64,000 bases of DNA from Planctomycetaceae bacterium (GTDB lineage Bacteria; Planctomycetota; Planctomycetia; Planctomycetales; Planctomycetaceae), in NCBI GenBank assembly GCA_002724315.1, contig PBOJ01000027.1:26474-90473 (forward strand), read 5' to 3'. This document shows positions 29,633 to 38,347 of this stretch, one piece after another; position 1 is the first letter of the stretch; the number at the start of each line of letters is the position of its first letter. A model generated the notes under the pieces. That model saw only the letters and a list, made by a program, of their open reading frames with translations, was not told the DNA's origin and did no database searches. The position numbers and the translations under genes were made by a program.

Positions 29633-30958
29633 CTACGTCAACTCGTGGATCGGCCGTCCACCGCCGACGATGCTCACCGGCCGACCGCTGGCATCCTCGT
29701 TGTGGGTTCCCAGCGAGATCCCCATCGCGTAGTAGATCGTGGCCAGCACATCCAGTGGCGTGCTTGGCCGTTCCTGGACACCGCCACCGTGTCGCTCGCT
29801 GGCCCCAACGACTCGTCCCCCGACGATCCCGCCACCGGCCAGCATCACCGTGAAACAGTTCGACCAGTGGTCACGGCCAGCGTGACCATTGATCAACGGC
29901 GTCCGGCCAAACTCCCCGGCGCAGTAGACCAGGGTGTTTTCGAGCATCCCCCGCTGCTCAAGATCCTCCAGCAGCGTGGCCATGGCAGCATCCAGCGGAG
30001 GCAGGTGCTGTTCGAGATTCTGGTGGACTTCGTTGTGATGGTCCCAGTATCCGGTGTTGACCGTGACCACCCTCGCACCGGCCTCGACCAACCGTCGGGC
30101 CAACAGCGCGCTCTGCCCATACTGGTGTCGACCGTATCGGTCTCGCAGAGCAGCCGGTTCGGAGTCGATTTCGAACGCCTTGCGGACCTCCTCACCGGTG
30201 ACCATCTCGAGTGCCTTGGACTTGAAAGCGTCCAGGCCGTCCATCACGCCTGTGCGGTCGATGTCGCGGCGCAGGGAATCGAAGCGGACCAGCAGATCGC
30301 GACGTTTGCGCACATTGCTAAGGTCCAACCCGCCCGGCAAGGCCAGGTTGGGGACCTTGAAGTTCTTGCTGTTCGGATCGGCTCCGACCTCGAACGGATC
30401 GTAGGACGCCCCCAGGTAAACCGACTTCTGGTACCCGAACGCCTCGGCCTTGGGGACCGCGATGTAGGCGGGCATGTGGGGTGAGCGTGAACCGAGGGCC
30501 TTGTTGATGACCGAACCAAATGAGGGGTGCTGCGCGGCGATCCGGGCCAGCGTCGGTCCGAAATAGCCGGTCTGCATCCAGTGCGCCGACGGAGCGTGGA
30601 TTCCGTTCTCGTGGAACACGCTGCGAACCTGGGCGATCTTGTCCATCACCTTCGCTTGCCGGGCAAATCGTTCGCCGACAATCGTTCCGGGGACGTTGGT
30701 CTTGATCGGTCGGTACGGACCACGGTACTCGGCCGGAGAATCCGGCTTCATGTCGTAGGTGTCCTGCTGGCTCATGCCGCCATGAGTCCAGAAGACGATC
30801 AACGACCGGCCCTTATCGCGGGTCGCGTCGGCGGCAATCGATTCCCGCTCCAGAAGACTCGAAAGCCCCAGCCCCAGCAGTGGGGCGCCGACTTGCAGGA
30901 AGTTGCGGCGGGAAATGCCGTCGCAGTTTCGGTAGGTGCGTCCGGGCACGGTCAACAT
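29633..30958 (-). CDS. DUF1501 family protein with Tat-like leader
   Basis: A 441-residue DUF1501 protein. The leader GISRRNFLQVGAPLLG is a twin-arginine signal. Core motifs are LIVFWTHGGMSQQDTYDMKP, HAPSAHWMQTGYFGP, LVEAGARVVTVNTGYWDHH, LVYCAGEFGRTP and GRDHWSNCFTVMLAGGG. It is the downstream partner of the PSCyt gene at 31040-33319 (gap 81 nt). Function not established; probably exported. Confidence 0.9.
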   Translation of the reverse strand: MLTVPGRTYRNCDGISRRNFLQVGAPLLGLGLSSLLERESIAADATRDKGRSLIVFWTHGGMSQQDTYDMKPDSPAEYRGPYRPIKTNVPGTIVGERFARQAKVMDKIAQVRSVFHENGIHAPSAHWMQTGYFGPTLARIAAQHPSFGSVINKALGSRSPHMPAYIAVPKAEAFGYQKSVYLGASYDPFEVGADPNSKNFKVPNLALPGGLDLSNVRKRRDLLVRFDSLRRDIDRTGVMDGLDAFKSKALEMVTGEEVRKAFEIDSEPAALRDRYGRHQYGQSALLARRLVEAGARVVTVNTGYWDHHNEVHQNLEQHLPPLDAAMATLLEDLEQRGMLENTLVYCAGEFGRTPLINGHAGRDHWSNCFTVMLAGGGIVGGRVVGASERHGGGVQERPSTPLDVLATIYYAMGISLGTHNEDASGRPVSIVGGGRPIHELT

Positions 30959-31039
30959 CGTTTGACTCCTGGAACCCCCGTCCTCGGCGACGGGTGGCGG
31001 TGGTCTGCTTCTATTTCTTAGTGTTCGAAACGAACAGGG

Positions 31040-33319
31040 CTAGTGGATGAACAAAAACTCGTTGGTCGCCAGCAGTGCCCACATCAGCGACTGGTAGGCC
31101 GCCTTCCGATCCGGCTCCGACTCCAGGTACTCCAGCGCGGTTCGAGATTCCTCGTCACGCGGCCGGCGAGAAAAGATGCGGACAAACAGTTCCTGGACAT
31201 TCTCGGAATGCGTTTTCTTGTTGGCAGCCAAGCGGGTAACAAAACCACTCTTGTCGGCCAACTTCCTCTGAATCTCAGTGGAACTGACCAATTCCAGTGC
31301 CTGGGCCAGTGCCGGGTCGTCGGTCCGCTCGCATTCACAGGCGCTACGTCGGTCGGGACGCCCGAACACGTCCAGGAAGTGCACCGAGACGTTCTCATCA
31401 GGCAACTCGATGGCACGGGTCCCCGAAGGGAACTTGCCGCCACGGTCACCCGGGAAGACAGTCGGCACGTCCAGCACCTGGCTGAAAGCGTCCAGCAACA
31501 CCTCGGCCTTCAGACGCCTGGGGTAAAACCGGGCGTAGGACTGGGTGTCGAGACGGTTGGAGTCGTTCGGTTGGCTGCTGGTCCGATAGGCACGGCTGCC
31601 GGCAATGCGGCCAACCAGGTGCTTCAGGTCGTACCCACTGGCAATGAAGTCCCGAGTCAGCCATTCCAGCAGTTCGGGGTTCGACGGCGGATTGCTGCTC
31701 CGCGAGTCATCGATCGGATGCACCAGACCTCGACCCAGGAAATGGCCCCACATGCGATTGACCATCGTCCGGGCAAAAAACGGATTGTCACGACCGGCCA
31801 GCCAGCGAGCAAACCGCTGCCGAGGATCGTCGAAAGGCGACAAAGACAGATCCGGACCACCCAGTGGCCTCGGAGGAATCACTCGGCCGGTACGAGGATG
31901 ACGCACCTGTCCGGAGGACCGGACGTAGATCTGCTCGTTGGTCGGCACCTCAGCGTCCGCAAACCCGCCACGACGCCCCACCCGGGCAAACACCGCCGCC
32001 AGCCCGTAGTAGTCGGCCTGGCTCCAGGGTTCAAACGGGTGGTGATGGCACTGGGCACACTGGATCCGCACGCCCAGGAATGCCTGCGCGACGCTTTCGA
32101 CATAATCGACTGATGTCCGTACCTGGCGGTACCAGACCGTCGGCGGATTTTCGCGCTGGCTGCCGGTTGCCGTGAGAATCTCGGCCACGAACTGATCGTA
32201 GGGCTTGTTGGTCGCCAGGGAATCACGGATCCATCCGGCGAACAGGGCCGTTCCCGGTCGCTGCTTGCTGGTCGAATACCCCTTGCCGCGATTCCTGAGA
32301 ATGTCGGCCCACTTCATCGCGAAGTACGCCGCGTATTCGGGCCGGTCCAACAGCCGGTTGATCAGGCGTGTTCGTCGGTCCGGACGACGATCGGCCTCGA
32401 AGGCACGCACCTCCGCAACCGTCGGCAACGTCCCGCAGATGTCCAGCGACAGCCGCCGGATCAATGTTGCGTCATCGACCTCCTCGGACGGCAGGACCCC
32501 CAGCCGCGCCCAGCCCTCGACCAAAAAACGGTCAACCGGTGAAGCGTCTTTCGGCAAGGCCACCGGCTCGGTCGCCTTCCCGAAGGGCACCGTGCCCTGG
32601 TAGACGGCCATCTTTCCACCGTAGCGGGCCAGCACCGCGAACAGCCCGCCACGCTCGCCAGTGGTCACCGAGCCGGACCCGTCGACTCCGCCGATTTCCG
32701 GCTCGTTAGACAGGTACAACGCCTGGCGAGTCACGTCACGGCGGGTGCCGTTGGAGAACTTCGCCGAGAGCTTCAGTTGTTCATTCGAGTTGACCTGCAA
32801 CACACCCCGAGTCGGGGTCATCGTCAGTTCGACCAGCACAGGATCGTCGGCCCGAGGCGGAGCGGCACCCTGGCGGATCCAGTCGGCCAGGACCTGGTAG
32901 TCCGCAGAGCCAATCCTCAGGCGACGCCCCCCACCGTGAGGCACCCGCCCGATGGCCTTCTGCAGCAGCAGGCTGCTGTCGGGATCGCCGGCAAAAACGC
33001 GACGGCCACGTGCCTCCTTGACCAGCGACTCGTGGTCGAACTCCGGGACAAACCCCAGCAACGACAGCTTGAACCCGTTCTGCCCGGTCGACTTGCCGTG
33101 ACATCCGCCGCTGTTGCAACCCAGCTTGGTCAGGATCGGCACCACGTCAGCAGCGAATGCGATCCGAACGGGATCATCACCAGCACGAACCTCCGGCGAA
33201 CCGAACAGCACCATGGCCAACATCGCGACGACAGTCGCCGTCGAAACCACGCCAACGGTGATCCTGTACGACCCGCGTCGTGACTTTGCGGAGCAATGTT
33301 GTCGGAAGCAGAGATCCAT
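31040..33319 (-). CDS. DUF1549/DUF1553 cytochrome-like protein with Ig-like (BIG2-type) insert
   Basis: A 759-residue secreted protein. A hydrophobic leader (residues 20-45) ends before AGDDPVRIAFAADV. The first haem-type site is KLGCNSGGCHGK, which spaces the two cysteines by four residues (CX4CH) rather than two. A short Ig-like region follows (LTMTPTRGVLQVNSNEQLKL). DUF1549 carries a normal CAQCHHHPFEPW site, and DUF1553 has TMVNRMWGHFLGRGLVHP and ends in ATNEFLFIH. This CNSGxCHG variant is, as I recall, a recognised subfamily feature. It forms a pair with the downstream DUF1501 gene. Confidence 0.88.
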   Translation of the reverse strand: MDLCFRQHCSAKSRRGSYRITVGVVSTATVVAMLAMVLFGSPEVRAGDDPVRIAFAADVVPILTKLGCNSGGCHGKSTGQNGFKLSLLGFVPEFDHESLVKEARGRRVFAGDPDSSLLLQKAIGRVPHGGGRRLRIGSADYQVLADWIRQGAAPPRADDPVLVELTMTPTRGVLQVNSNEQLKLSAKFSNGTRRDVTRQALYLSNEPEIGGVDGSGSVTTGERGGLFAVLARYGGKMAVYQGTVPFGKATEPVALPKDASPVDRFLVEGWARLGVLPSEEVDDATLIRRLSLDICGTLPTVAEVRAFEADRRPDRRTRLINRLLDRPEYAAYFAMKWADILRNRGKGYSTSKQRPGTALFAGWIRDSLATNKPYDQFVAEILTATGSQRENPPTVWYRQVRTSVDYVESVAQAFLGVRIQCAQCHHHPFEPWSQADYYGLAAVFARVGRRGGFADAEVPTNEQIYVRSSGQVRHPRTGRVIPPRPLGGPDLSLSPFDDPRQRFARWLAGRDNPFFARTMVNRMWGHFLGRGLVHPIDDSRSSNPPSNPELLEWLTRDFIASGYDLKHLVGRIAGSRAYRTSSQPNDSNRLDTQSYARFYPRRLKAEVLLDAFSQVLDVPTVFPGDRGGKFPSGTRAIELPDENVSVHFLDVFGRPDRRSACECERTDDPALAQALELVSSTEIQRKLADKSGFVTRLAANKKTHSENVQELFVRIFSRRPRDEESRTALEYLESEPDRKAAYQSLMWALLATNEFLFIH

Positions 33320-33385
33320 CCCATCAGCATACGCGAATGAGTAGGCCGACCCCAGTCCAAAGCTCGGGACAGAACGACTGGTCGA

Positions 33386-35026
33386 TCACCGGCTGCGGGC
33401 CAGGATCGACGTGGCCGTGACGGGACCCGATTCGGCCGGTGCATGCTTCACCACGATCCGATCCCCAGGTTGCAGATCCAACAATCGGGCCGCCTGGCGG
33501 TTCCGCTCGATCCGGGTCTTGTCGTCGATCCGAACCGACTGCGTCCCACCTCCCCTTTTCTCGATCGTCAACTGGCCCCGCTTGGCATCGATGCTGGCCA
33601 CTCGTCCAAAAGCTGCCGTCGCAGGGCCCGGCGGCGACTCGGACGGACGACCGCCCAATCCGCCTGGACGTCCCCGGAAACCACCGGGACGTCCACCAAA
33701 ACCACCGGGACGTCCTCCGAACCCGCCGGGCCGACCGCCGAAACCTCTCGGCCGACCGCCGAAATCCGGACGTCTGCCGAACCCGGGCCGACCGGCCAGA
33801 TCACCACGGCCACCTCCCGGCCGCTGACCGCCACGGCGGGACCTGGTTCGCCCACCGTCTCGATCACTCTTGAATTGCACCATGTAGGTCTGGGTCACGG
33901 GTCGGCACCAGCCTTCCTCGTCGTTGCAGGCGAAGTACTTGACCACCAGTTTCAGCGGCTCACGCGAATTGCCCAGTTCGACTGTCGCGAGGAACTCGCG
34001 GGGATCAATATCGGACGGCTCCTTCACCTTCGGCCCCGTCCACTCGCCCGGCTTGACCCGCCCGTCGAGCCCCGATTTCGCGGCGGAACTCTCCACAAAC
34101 CGCACGTGGATCGGTTCCACCAGGTTGTTCCAATGAACGTGGTACAACGGATCCAGCATGAAGCGAATGTGGAGTTGGCCCTTGCCCTTCGAGAGCAGAG
34201 CGGAATCGGCCGCGGCACGCAACTTGGCGTAAAACGGCGTGGCATCCGGGCCCTTCTCGATCAACGGCTCGATCACCAGCGGTCGCATGTCGCCGGGCAA
34301 CTCAATCCGCTCGACCACGCCACTGGCCGCGGCCTTCGGCGGAGCCTTCTGGGCGAGTTCCAGGTCAGCCGGATCGGTGGGATTCTCGACCTTGCCGACC
34401 AGTTCCTCCAGATCCGCTCGCAACGCCGCCGCATCACTCCAGGCTCGCTTTCTGACCAACCGCCCCTTGCCGTCAACCACGAACTCGCTGTTGGGCGCAT
34501 TGCCCAGTGCGTGTTTGATCGGGTTGTCGATGGCATCACAGATCCAGGTGAACCCTGATCCCAGTGTCCTGCGAGCTTCCTTCACGTGAGCCAGGCGTTC
34601 CTTGAGCGTGTACGGCCGGACGTAACCGTTGTGCTCCGGATGGGCCAGGGCCTTGTAGACGTAGTAGAACCGAACGCCACGAGATTCGTAGTCGACACGA
34701 ACAGCCTCCAGACCGGAGACACCTCTCAGGAAAGGCGGTCAGGTCAGGCAACCGAAGACCAGGACCTTGTAGTCGCCCTTCAACGCCCTCAGGCTCAACG
34801 GTTCCCCATCGGCCGTGAAACCGGAAACGTCAGGCAACGGCTCTCCGAGCCTGGGCGAGGCTGCGTCGAATCGGCGAATCATCCGCTCTCGCGCGGACTC
34901 GCCCCCCTGGCGAGATTCGCCGGGTTTCCGCGTCGGCCGCGCACGATCGTCGCGCCGCGAATCCTGCGCCAGGACACCTGTAGAGCCCAGCAAGCCAGCC
35001 AACAAGACCACGAGAGACTGTTTCAT
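33386..35026 (-). CDS. Deiodinase-type redoxin selenoprotein (in-frame TGA = Sec96) fused to DsbD-alpha-like and DUF5666-like domains
   Basis: A 546-residue secreted protein read through one TGA (34741-34739). The signal peptide is MKQSLVVLLAGLLGSTGVLA. The thioredoxin fold begins GEPLPDVSGFTADGEPLSL and reaches KVLVFGCLT-U-PPF; iodothyronine-deiodinase-like redoxins have Sec or Cys at this position. The same frame continues with the fold's second half (GVRFYYVYKALAHPEH, then NAPNSEFVVDGKGRLVRKR). Residues of about 260-387 carry LDPLYHVHWNN and YFACNDEEGWCRPV (Cys367, Cys374), resembling the cysteine pair of DsbD N-terminal domains. A Gly/Arg-rich linker (397-459) leads to a DUF5666-like tail. 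A hairpin follows the TGA. No selA/B/C is in the window. A pseudogene is possible but less likely, because both halves stay conserved and in phase. Confidence 0.82.
33650..33835 (-). repeat. Gly-Arg-Pro-Gly-Gly-Phe repeat linker
   Basis: Imperfect tandem copies of a unit encoding GGRPGGF inside the selenoprotein gene (residues 397-459). The segment is basic and probably disordered, linking the thiol domain to the DUF5666-like tail. Confidence 0.8.
34704..34741 (-). promoter_or_regulatory. Candidate bacterial SECIS element after in-frame UGA
   Basis: The UGA is at 34741-34739. Twenty-four nt later the mRNA forms GUCUCC-GGUCU-GGAGGC: six pairs (one U-G) around a five-base loop, followed outward by a 2x2 mismatch and three more pairs. 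The loop guanine falls within the distance window known for bacterial SECIS elements, and GGUCU is the same apex sequence I recall from the E. coli fdhF SECIS recognised by SelB. Confidence 0.7.
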
Positions 35027-35209
35027 TGCCCGAACTCCCGGTCCCAAATCCCTTTCGTATGCCCACATCCTACACCCTCCCGAGATTGTCGTCACCGACA
35101 ACATTCACCCGCCACGGTTTGCTCGCTTGCGAGTCTTCACTGTTTGCTTTCTCTTGGTCATGCCCGGAAACGCGCAGTCCGCTCCACCCGCTGACCGACA
35201 GGCCCTGCC

Positions 35210-36655
35210 GTGGTCTTCAGTTCACACTTGTTCGTCTTCTACTTCCTGCCGCTGGCACTGTTGCTCTACTACGCCGCGCCGGCCAGGACGCGACACCTGC
35301 TACTGACGGGCTTCAGTTATCTCTTTTACGGCTGGGCCAACCCGCTGTTCGTCGTACTGATGGCTTTCTCGACAGCGGTCGACTACGCCTGTGGCCGGGT
35401 GATCGCAGCCGAACCGACCGGCAGGGCCGCCAAGGTCGTCGAAAAGCCGCCCCGCAGCCGACGGCAGAAGACGGCCCTGGTCATCTCGATTGTCACCAAC
35501 CTCTCGCTGCTGGGCTTCTTCAAGTACTTCAACTTCGGCGTGGACAGCTTCAACGCCCTGGTCACCGCTCTGGGTGTTGCGGACTGGCAATGGGACACCT
35601 TTTTCCGGATCACGTTGCCACTGGGAATCAGTTTTTACACTTTCCAGTCGATGAGCTACACGATCGACGTCTACCGGGGCCAGGCGGCCGCCATCGGCAA
35701 CCCGGTCGACTTCGCGTGTTACGTCTCGATGTTTCCCCAGCTGGTCGCCGGACCGATCATCCGATTCCACGAGGTGGCCCGGCAGCTCGAACAGCGAACC
35801 CACACGCTCGAAAAGTTCGCTCGCGGAACGGCACTGTTCATACTCGGACTGTCCAAGAAGGTCCTGCTGGCCAATTCGTGCGGCCTGCTGGCCGACCTGG
35901 TCTTTGATGCCGGTGGCCGCAGTTGCCTGGACGCCTGGATCGGGCTGCTGGCTTACTCGTTCCAGATCTACTTCGATTTCAGCGGTTACAGCGACATGGC
36001 CATCGGCCTGGGCCTGATGCTGGGATTCACCTTCCCGAAAAACTTCGACTCGCCCTACCGCTCGGCCTCGATCACCGAGTTCTGGCGCCGCTGGCATCTC
36101 TCGCTCTCCAACTGGCTCCGCGACTACCTCTACATCCCGCTGGGAGGAAATCGCCTCGGCCCGTCACGGACCTACATCAACCTCGCCATGGTGATGCTGC
36201 TGGGTGGACTCTGGCACGGGGCCGCCTGGACATTCGTCGCCTGGGGCGCGTTGCACGGCGGAGCGCTGGCACTTGAACGCGCACTCGGCAAGCAGAGCCT
36301 CTACCACCGTTGGCCACGCCCATTCCGCGTGGCGATCACGTTCGTCGTCGTCGCCATCGGCTGGGTTTTCTTCCGCTCGGCTTCGATCACCGCTGCCGGC
36401 AGCTTTCTCGCGTCACTGGTCGGAGCCGGCTCTCCCGGACCCGGGGACCGTCTGCTCTCGGGGATGACCCACCAGCCGTGGCTGATGGGCTGGCTGGGTG
36501 TCGCCGCGATCGTGACCTGGGCGGCCCCCCAAAGCTGGGACTGGACAAGGCGTATCACCGCAGCGCGAGCCGTTGCGATGCTCGGCCTGTTCTGGGTCTC
36601 GCTGCTGCTGTTGACCACCCAGTCGTTCAACCCCTTCATCTACTTCATCTTCTGA
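35210..36655 (+). CDS. MBOAT-family O-acyltransferase (AlgI-like)
   Basis: A 481-residue polytopic membrane protein. It opens with VFSSHLFVFYFLPLALLLYY and has family motifs SYLFYGW, LPLGISFYTFQSMSYTIDVYRG, FPQLVAGPIIRF, SFQIYFDFSGYSDMAIGLG, EFWRRWHLSLSNWLRDYLYIPLGGNR and GGLWHGAAWTFVAWG, the last with the catalytic histidine. AlgI-type proteins pass acetyl groups across the membrane to exported polysaccharides. Two AlgJ/AlgX-like proteins follow directly, completing an O-acetylation cassette. The GTG start at 35210 is set by the family's typical N-terminus. Confidence 0.93.
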   Translation: MVFSSHLFVFYFLPLALLLYYAAPARTRHLLLTGFSYLFYGWANPLFVVLMAFSTAVDYACGRVIAAEPTGRAAKVVEKPPRSRRQKTALVISIVTNLSLLGFFKYFNFGVDSFNALVTALGVADWQWDTFFRITLPLGISFYTFQSMSYTIDVYRGQAAAIGNPVDFACYVSMFPQLVAGPIIRFHEVARQLEQRTHTLEKFARGTALFILGLSKKVLLANSCGLLADLVFDAGGRSCLDAWIGLLAYSFQIYFDFSGYSDMAIGLGLMLGFTFPKNFDSPYRSASITEFWRRWHLSLSNWLRDYLYIPLGGNRLGPSRTYINLAMVMLLGGLWHGAAWTFVAWGALHGGALALERALGKQSLYHRWPRPFRVAITFVVVAIGWVFFRSASITAAGSFLASLVGAGSPGPGDRLLSGMTHQPWLMGWLGVAAIVTWAAPQSWDWTRRITAARAVAMLGLFWVSLLLLTTQSFNPFIYFIF

Positions 36656-36676
36656 GTCCTCCCGCGACATCCGGTC

Positions 36677-38347
36677 ATGACAACCACCCGAGAAGAACAG
36701 GCGGCCGTGGAACTCGGCACAACCGACGTCACACCGACTGTCGCCCGGGTGATGGTGGCCTCGTTCGCCATCACCCTGGTGGCAATGCCGACAGCCCAGT
36801 GGGCCGGGGAACTGCGGGCCTTCGGCCTCGGCGACCGCAACTCGCCGTGGCCATCGGCCGCCGAGATCCTGACCTCCCCGACGGTCGTCTTCCAACGGTG
36901 GTCACAGGATGATCCGGGAGGCATGGTCGGCAAGACCCTGGCGGCCAACGCCGAACTCCTGGCCGAGATCCAGCGTTACGAAACGTCGCTTGAGGATCGG
37001 TCGCTCACCACCACCGTGCTGCTGGGACCAACCCGCAGGCGCCTGGCCCGATGGTTCGGCTGGGGAACCGAAGACGCCTGGGTCGGCCATGACGGATGGC
37101 TGTTCTATCGCCCCGATCTCGACCACAGTACCGGCCCACCGTTTCTGGATCCGGATGTCCTCGCCCGCCGCCGCCGTGGTGGACGCGAGTTTTCCGCAAG
37201 ACGACACCCGGACCCGCGACCCGCAATTCTCGACTTTGCCCGTCAGCTGGCCCGGCAGGACATCCGGCTCGTGCTGGTCCCCACACCGACCAAGGCCATG
37301 GTGCATCCCGAGCATTTCGGCGGCCACACCGACGTCGACCAACCGCCGATGCACAACCGTTCCTATCTCGAATTGGTCCAGACGCTCGAAGACAACGGCG
37401 TCACCGTTTTCGACCCCCTGCCGATTCTTCTTCACCGCCACCGGCAAACCGGAGAAGATCAGTTCCTGTCTACCGACACCCACTGGCGTCCCGAGGCGAT
37501 GGAAGCGGTGGCCAGGGCTCTCGCTGCAGAACTCGTGAACCGGAGACAAATCGACGCCGACACGCCGACTCCCGGCCGGACTCGCACAACAATACAAGTG
37601 ACCGGCCGGGGCGACCTGCAGACGATGATGAAGCTCGGCTCGGGACCGACGGTTTTCCAGCCCCAGACGGTCACACTCAACCAGGTTCTCATGACCGATG
37701 ATCGGAGCCACTGGCAACCCGATCCGACGGCCAGGGTACTTCTTTTGGGCGACAGCTACACCAACATCTACTCTTTCGAGCCGATGGGTTGGGGCCAATC
37801 CGCCGGGTTCGCCGAGCAACTCTCCTGGCACCTCGGGCAGCCCGTCGATCGCATTTCCAGAAATGCTGATGGTGCCCACGCCACGCGAAGACAACTCGCC
37901 TCGAACCCAAACCGGCTGGACGGCAAGACCATCGTCGTGTGGCAACTGGCCGTCCGCGAGTTCAGCTCCGGCGACTGGCCTCCGATCAGGCTTGGGAGGT
38001 CCAACCGCGACACCGGTTCAACGCAGTCGCGCGATGTGGTCGACTTCCGCGGGACGGTCCTGGCCACCTCGGGGGTCCCGACTCCCGGCACTGTCCCGTA
38101 CCGAGATGCGGTCCTTTCACTCCACGTCACCGACGGCAAAGGCAGCCAGCGGATCGTCTTTTGCATGGGCATGAAGGGCAACCAACTGGTCCCAGCGGCG
38201 AGGCTGAGACCCGGAGACGTCTTGACCGCTCGGCTCATCCCGTGGACAACCGTCGAAAAGACCTACGGACGATTGGTCCGAATCGAACTCGACGACCCCG
38301 AATTTCGACTGGTCGACCTGCCGACCTTCTGGGGAGACCTCAAATGA
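36677..38347 (+). CDS. AlgJ/AlgX-like SGNH O-acetyltransferase
   Basis: A 556-residue protein with one N-terminal membrane helix (VMVASFAITLVAMPTAQWAG). The periplasmic part has the AlgX/J features GHDGWLFYRPD, LVLVPTPTKAMVHPE, the STDTHWRPEAM motif (catalytic Asp/His) and LLLGDSYTNIYS (catalytic Ser). It would take acetyl from the AlgI-like partner and transfer it to polysaccharide. It starts 21 nt after the MBOAT stop and overlaps the next gene (ATGA), so the three genes form one operon. Confidence 0.87.
   Translation: MTTTREEQAAVELGTTDVTPTVARVMVASFAITLVAMPTAQWAGELRAFGLGDRNSPWPSAAEILTSPTVVFQRWSQDDPGGMVGKTLAANAELLAEIQRYETSLEDRSLTTTVLLGPTRRRLARWFGWGTEDAWVGHDGWLFYRPDLDHSTGPPFLDPDVLARRRRGGREFSARRHPDPRPAILDFARQLARQDIRLVLVPTPTKAMVHPEHFGGHTDVDQPPMHNRSYLELVQTLEDNGVTVFDPLPILLHRHRQTGEDQFLSTDTHWRPEAMEAVARALAAELVNRRQIDADTPTPGRTRTTIQVTGRGDLQTMMKLGSGPTVFQPQTVTLNQVLMTDDRSHWQPDPTARVLLLGDSYTNIYSFEPMGWGQSAGFAEQLSWHLGQPVDRISRNADGAHATRRQLASNPNRLDGKTIVVWQLAVREFSSGDWPPIRLGRSNRDTGSTQSRDVVDFRGTVLATSGVPTPGTVPYRDAVLSLHVTDGKGSQRIVFCMGMKGNQLVPAARLRPGDVLTARLIPWTTVEKTYGRLVRIELDDPEFRLVDLPTFWGDLK

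Noticed and set aside
34536-34751. Frameshift as the explanation for the break in the redoxin gene
   Set aside because: The frame on both sides of the TGA is the same. The alternative frame gives no redoxin-like residues, while reading through the TGA restores the full domain.
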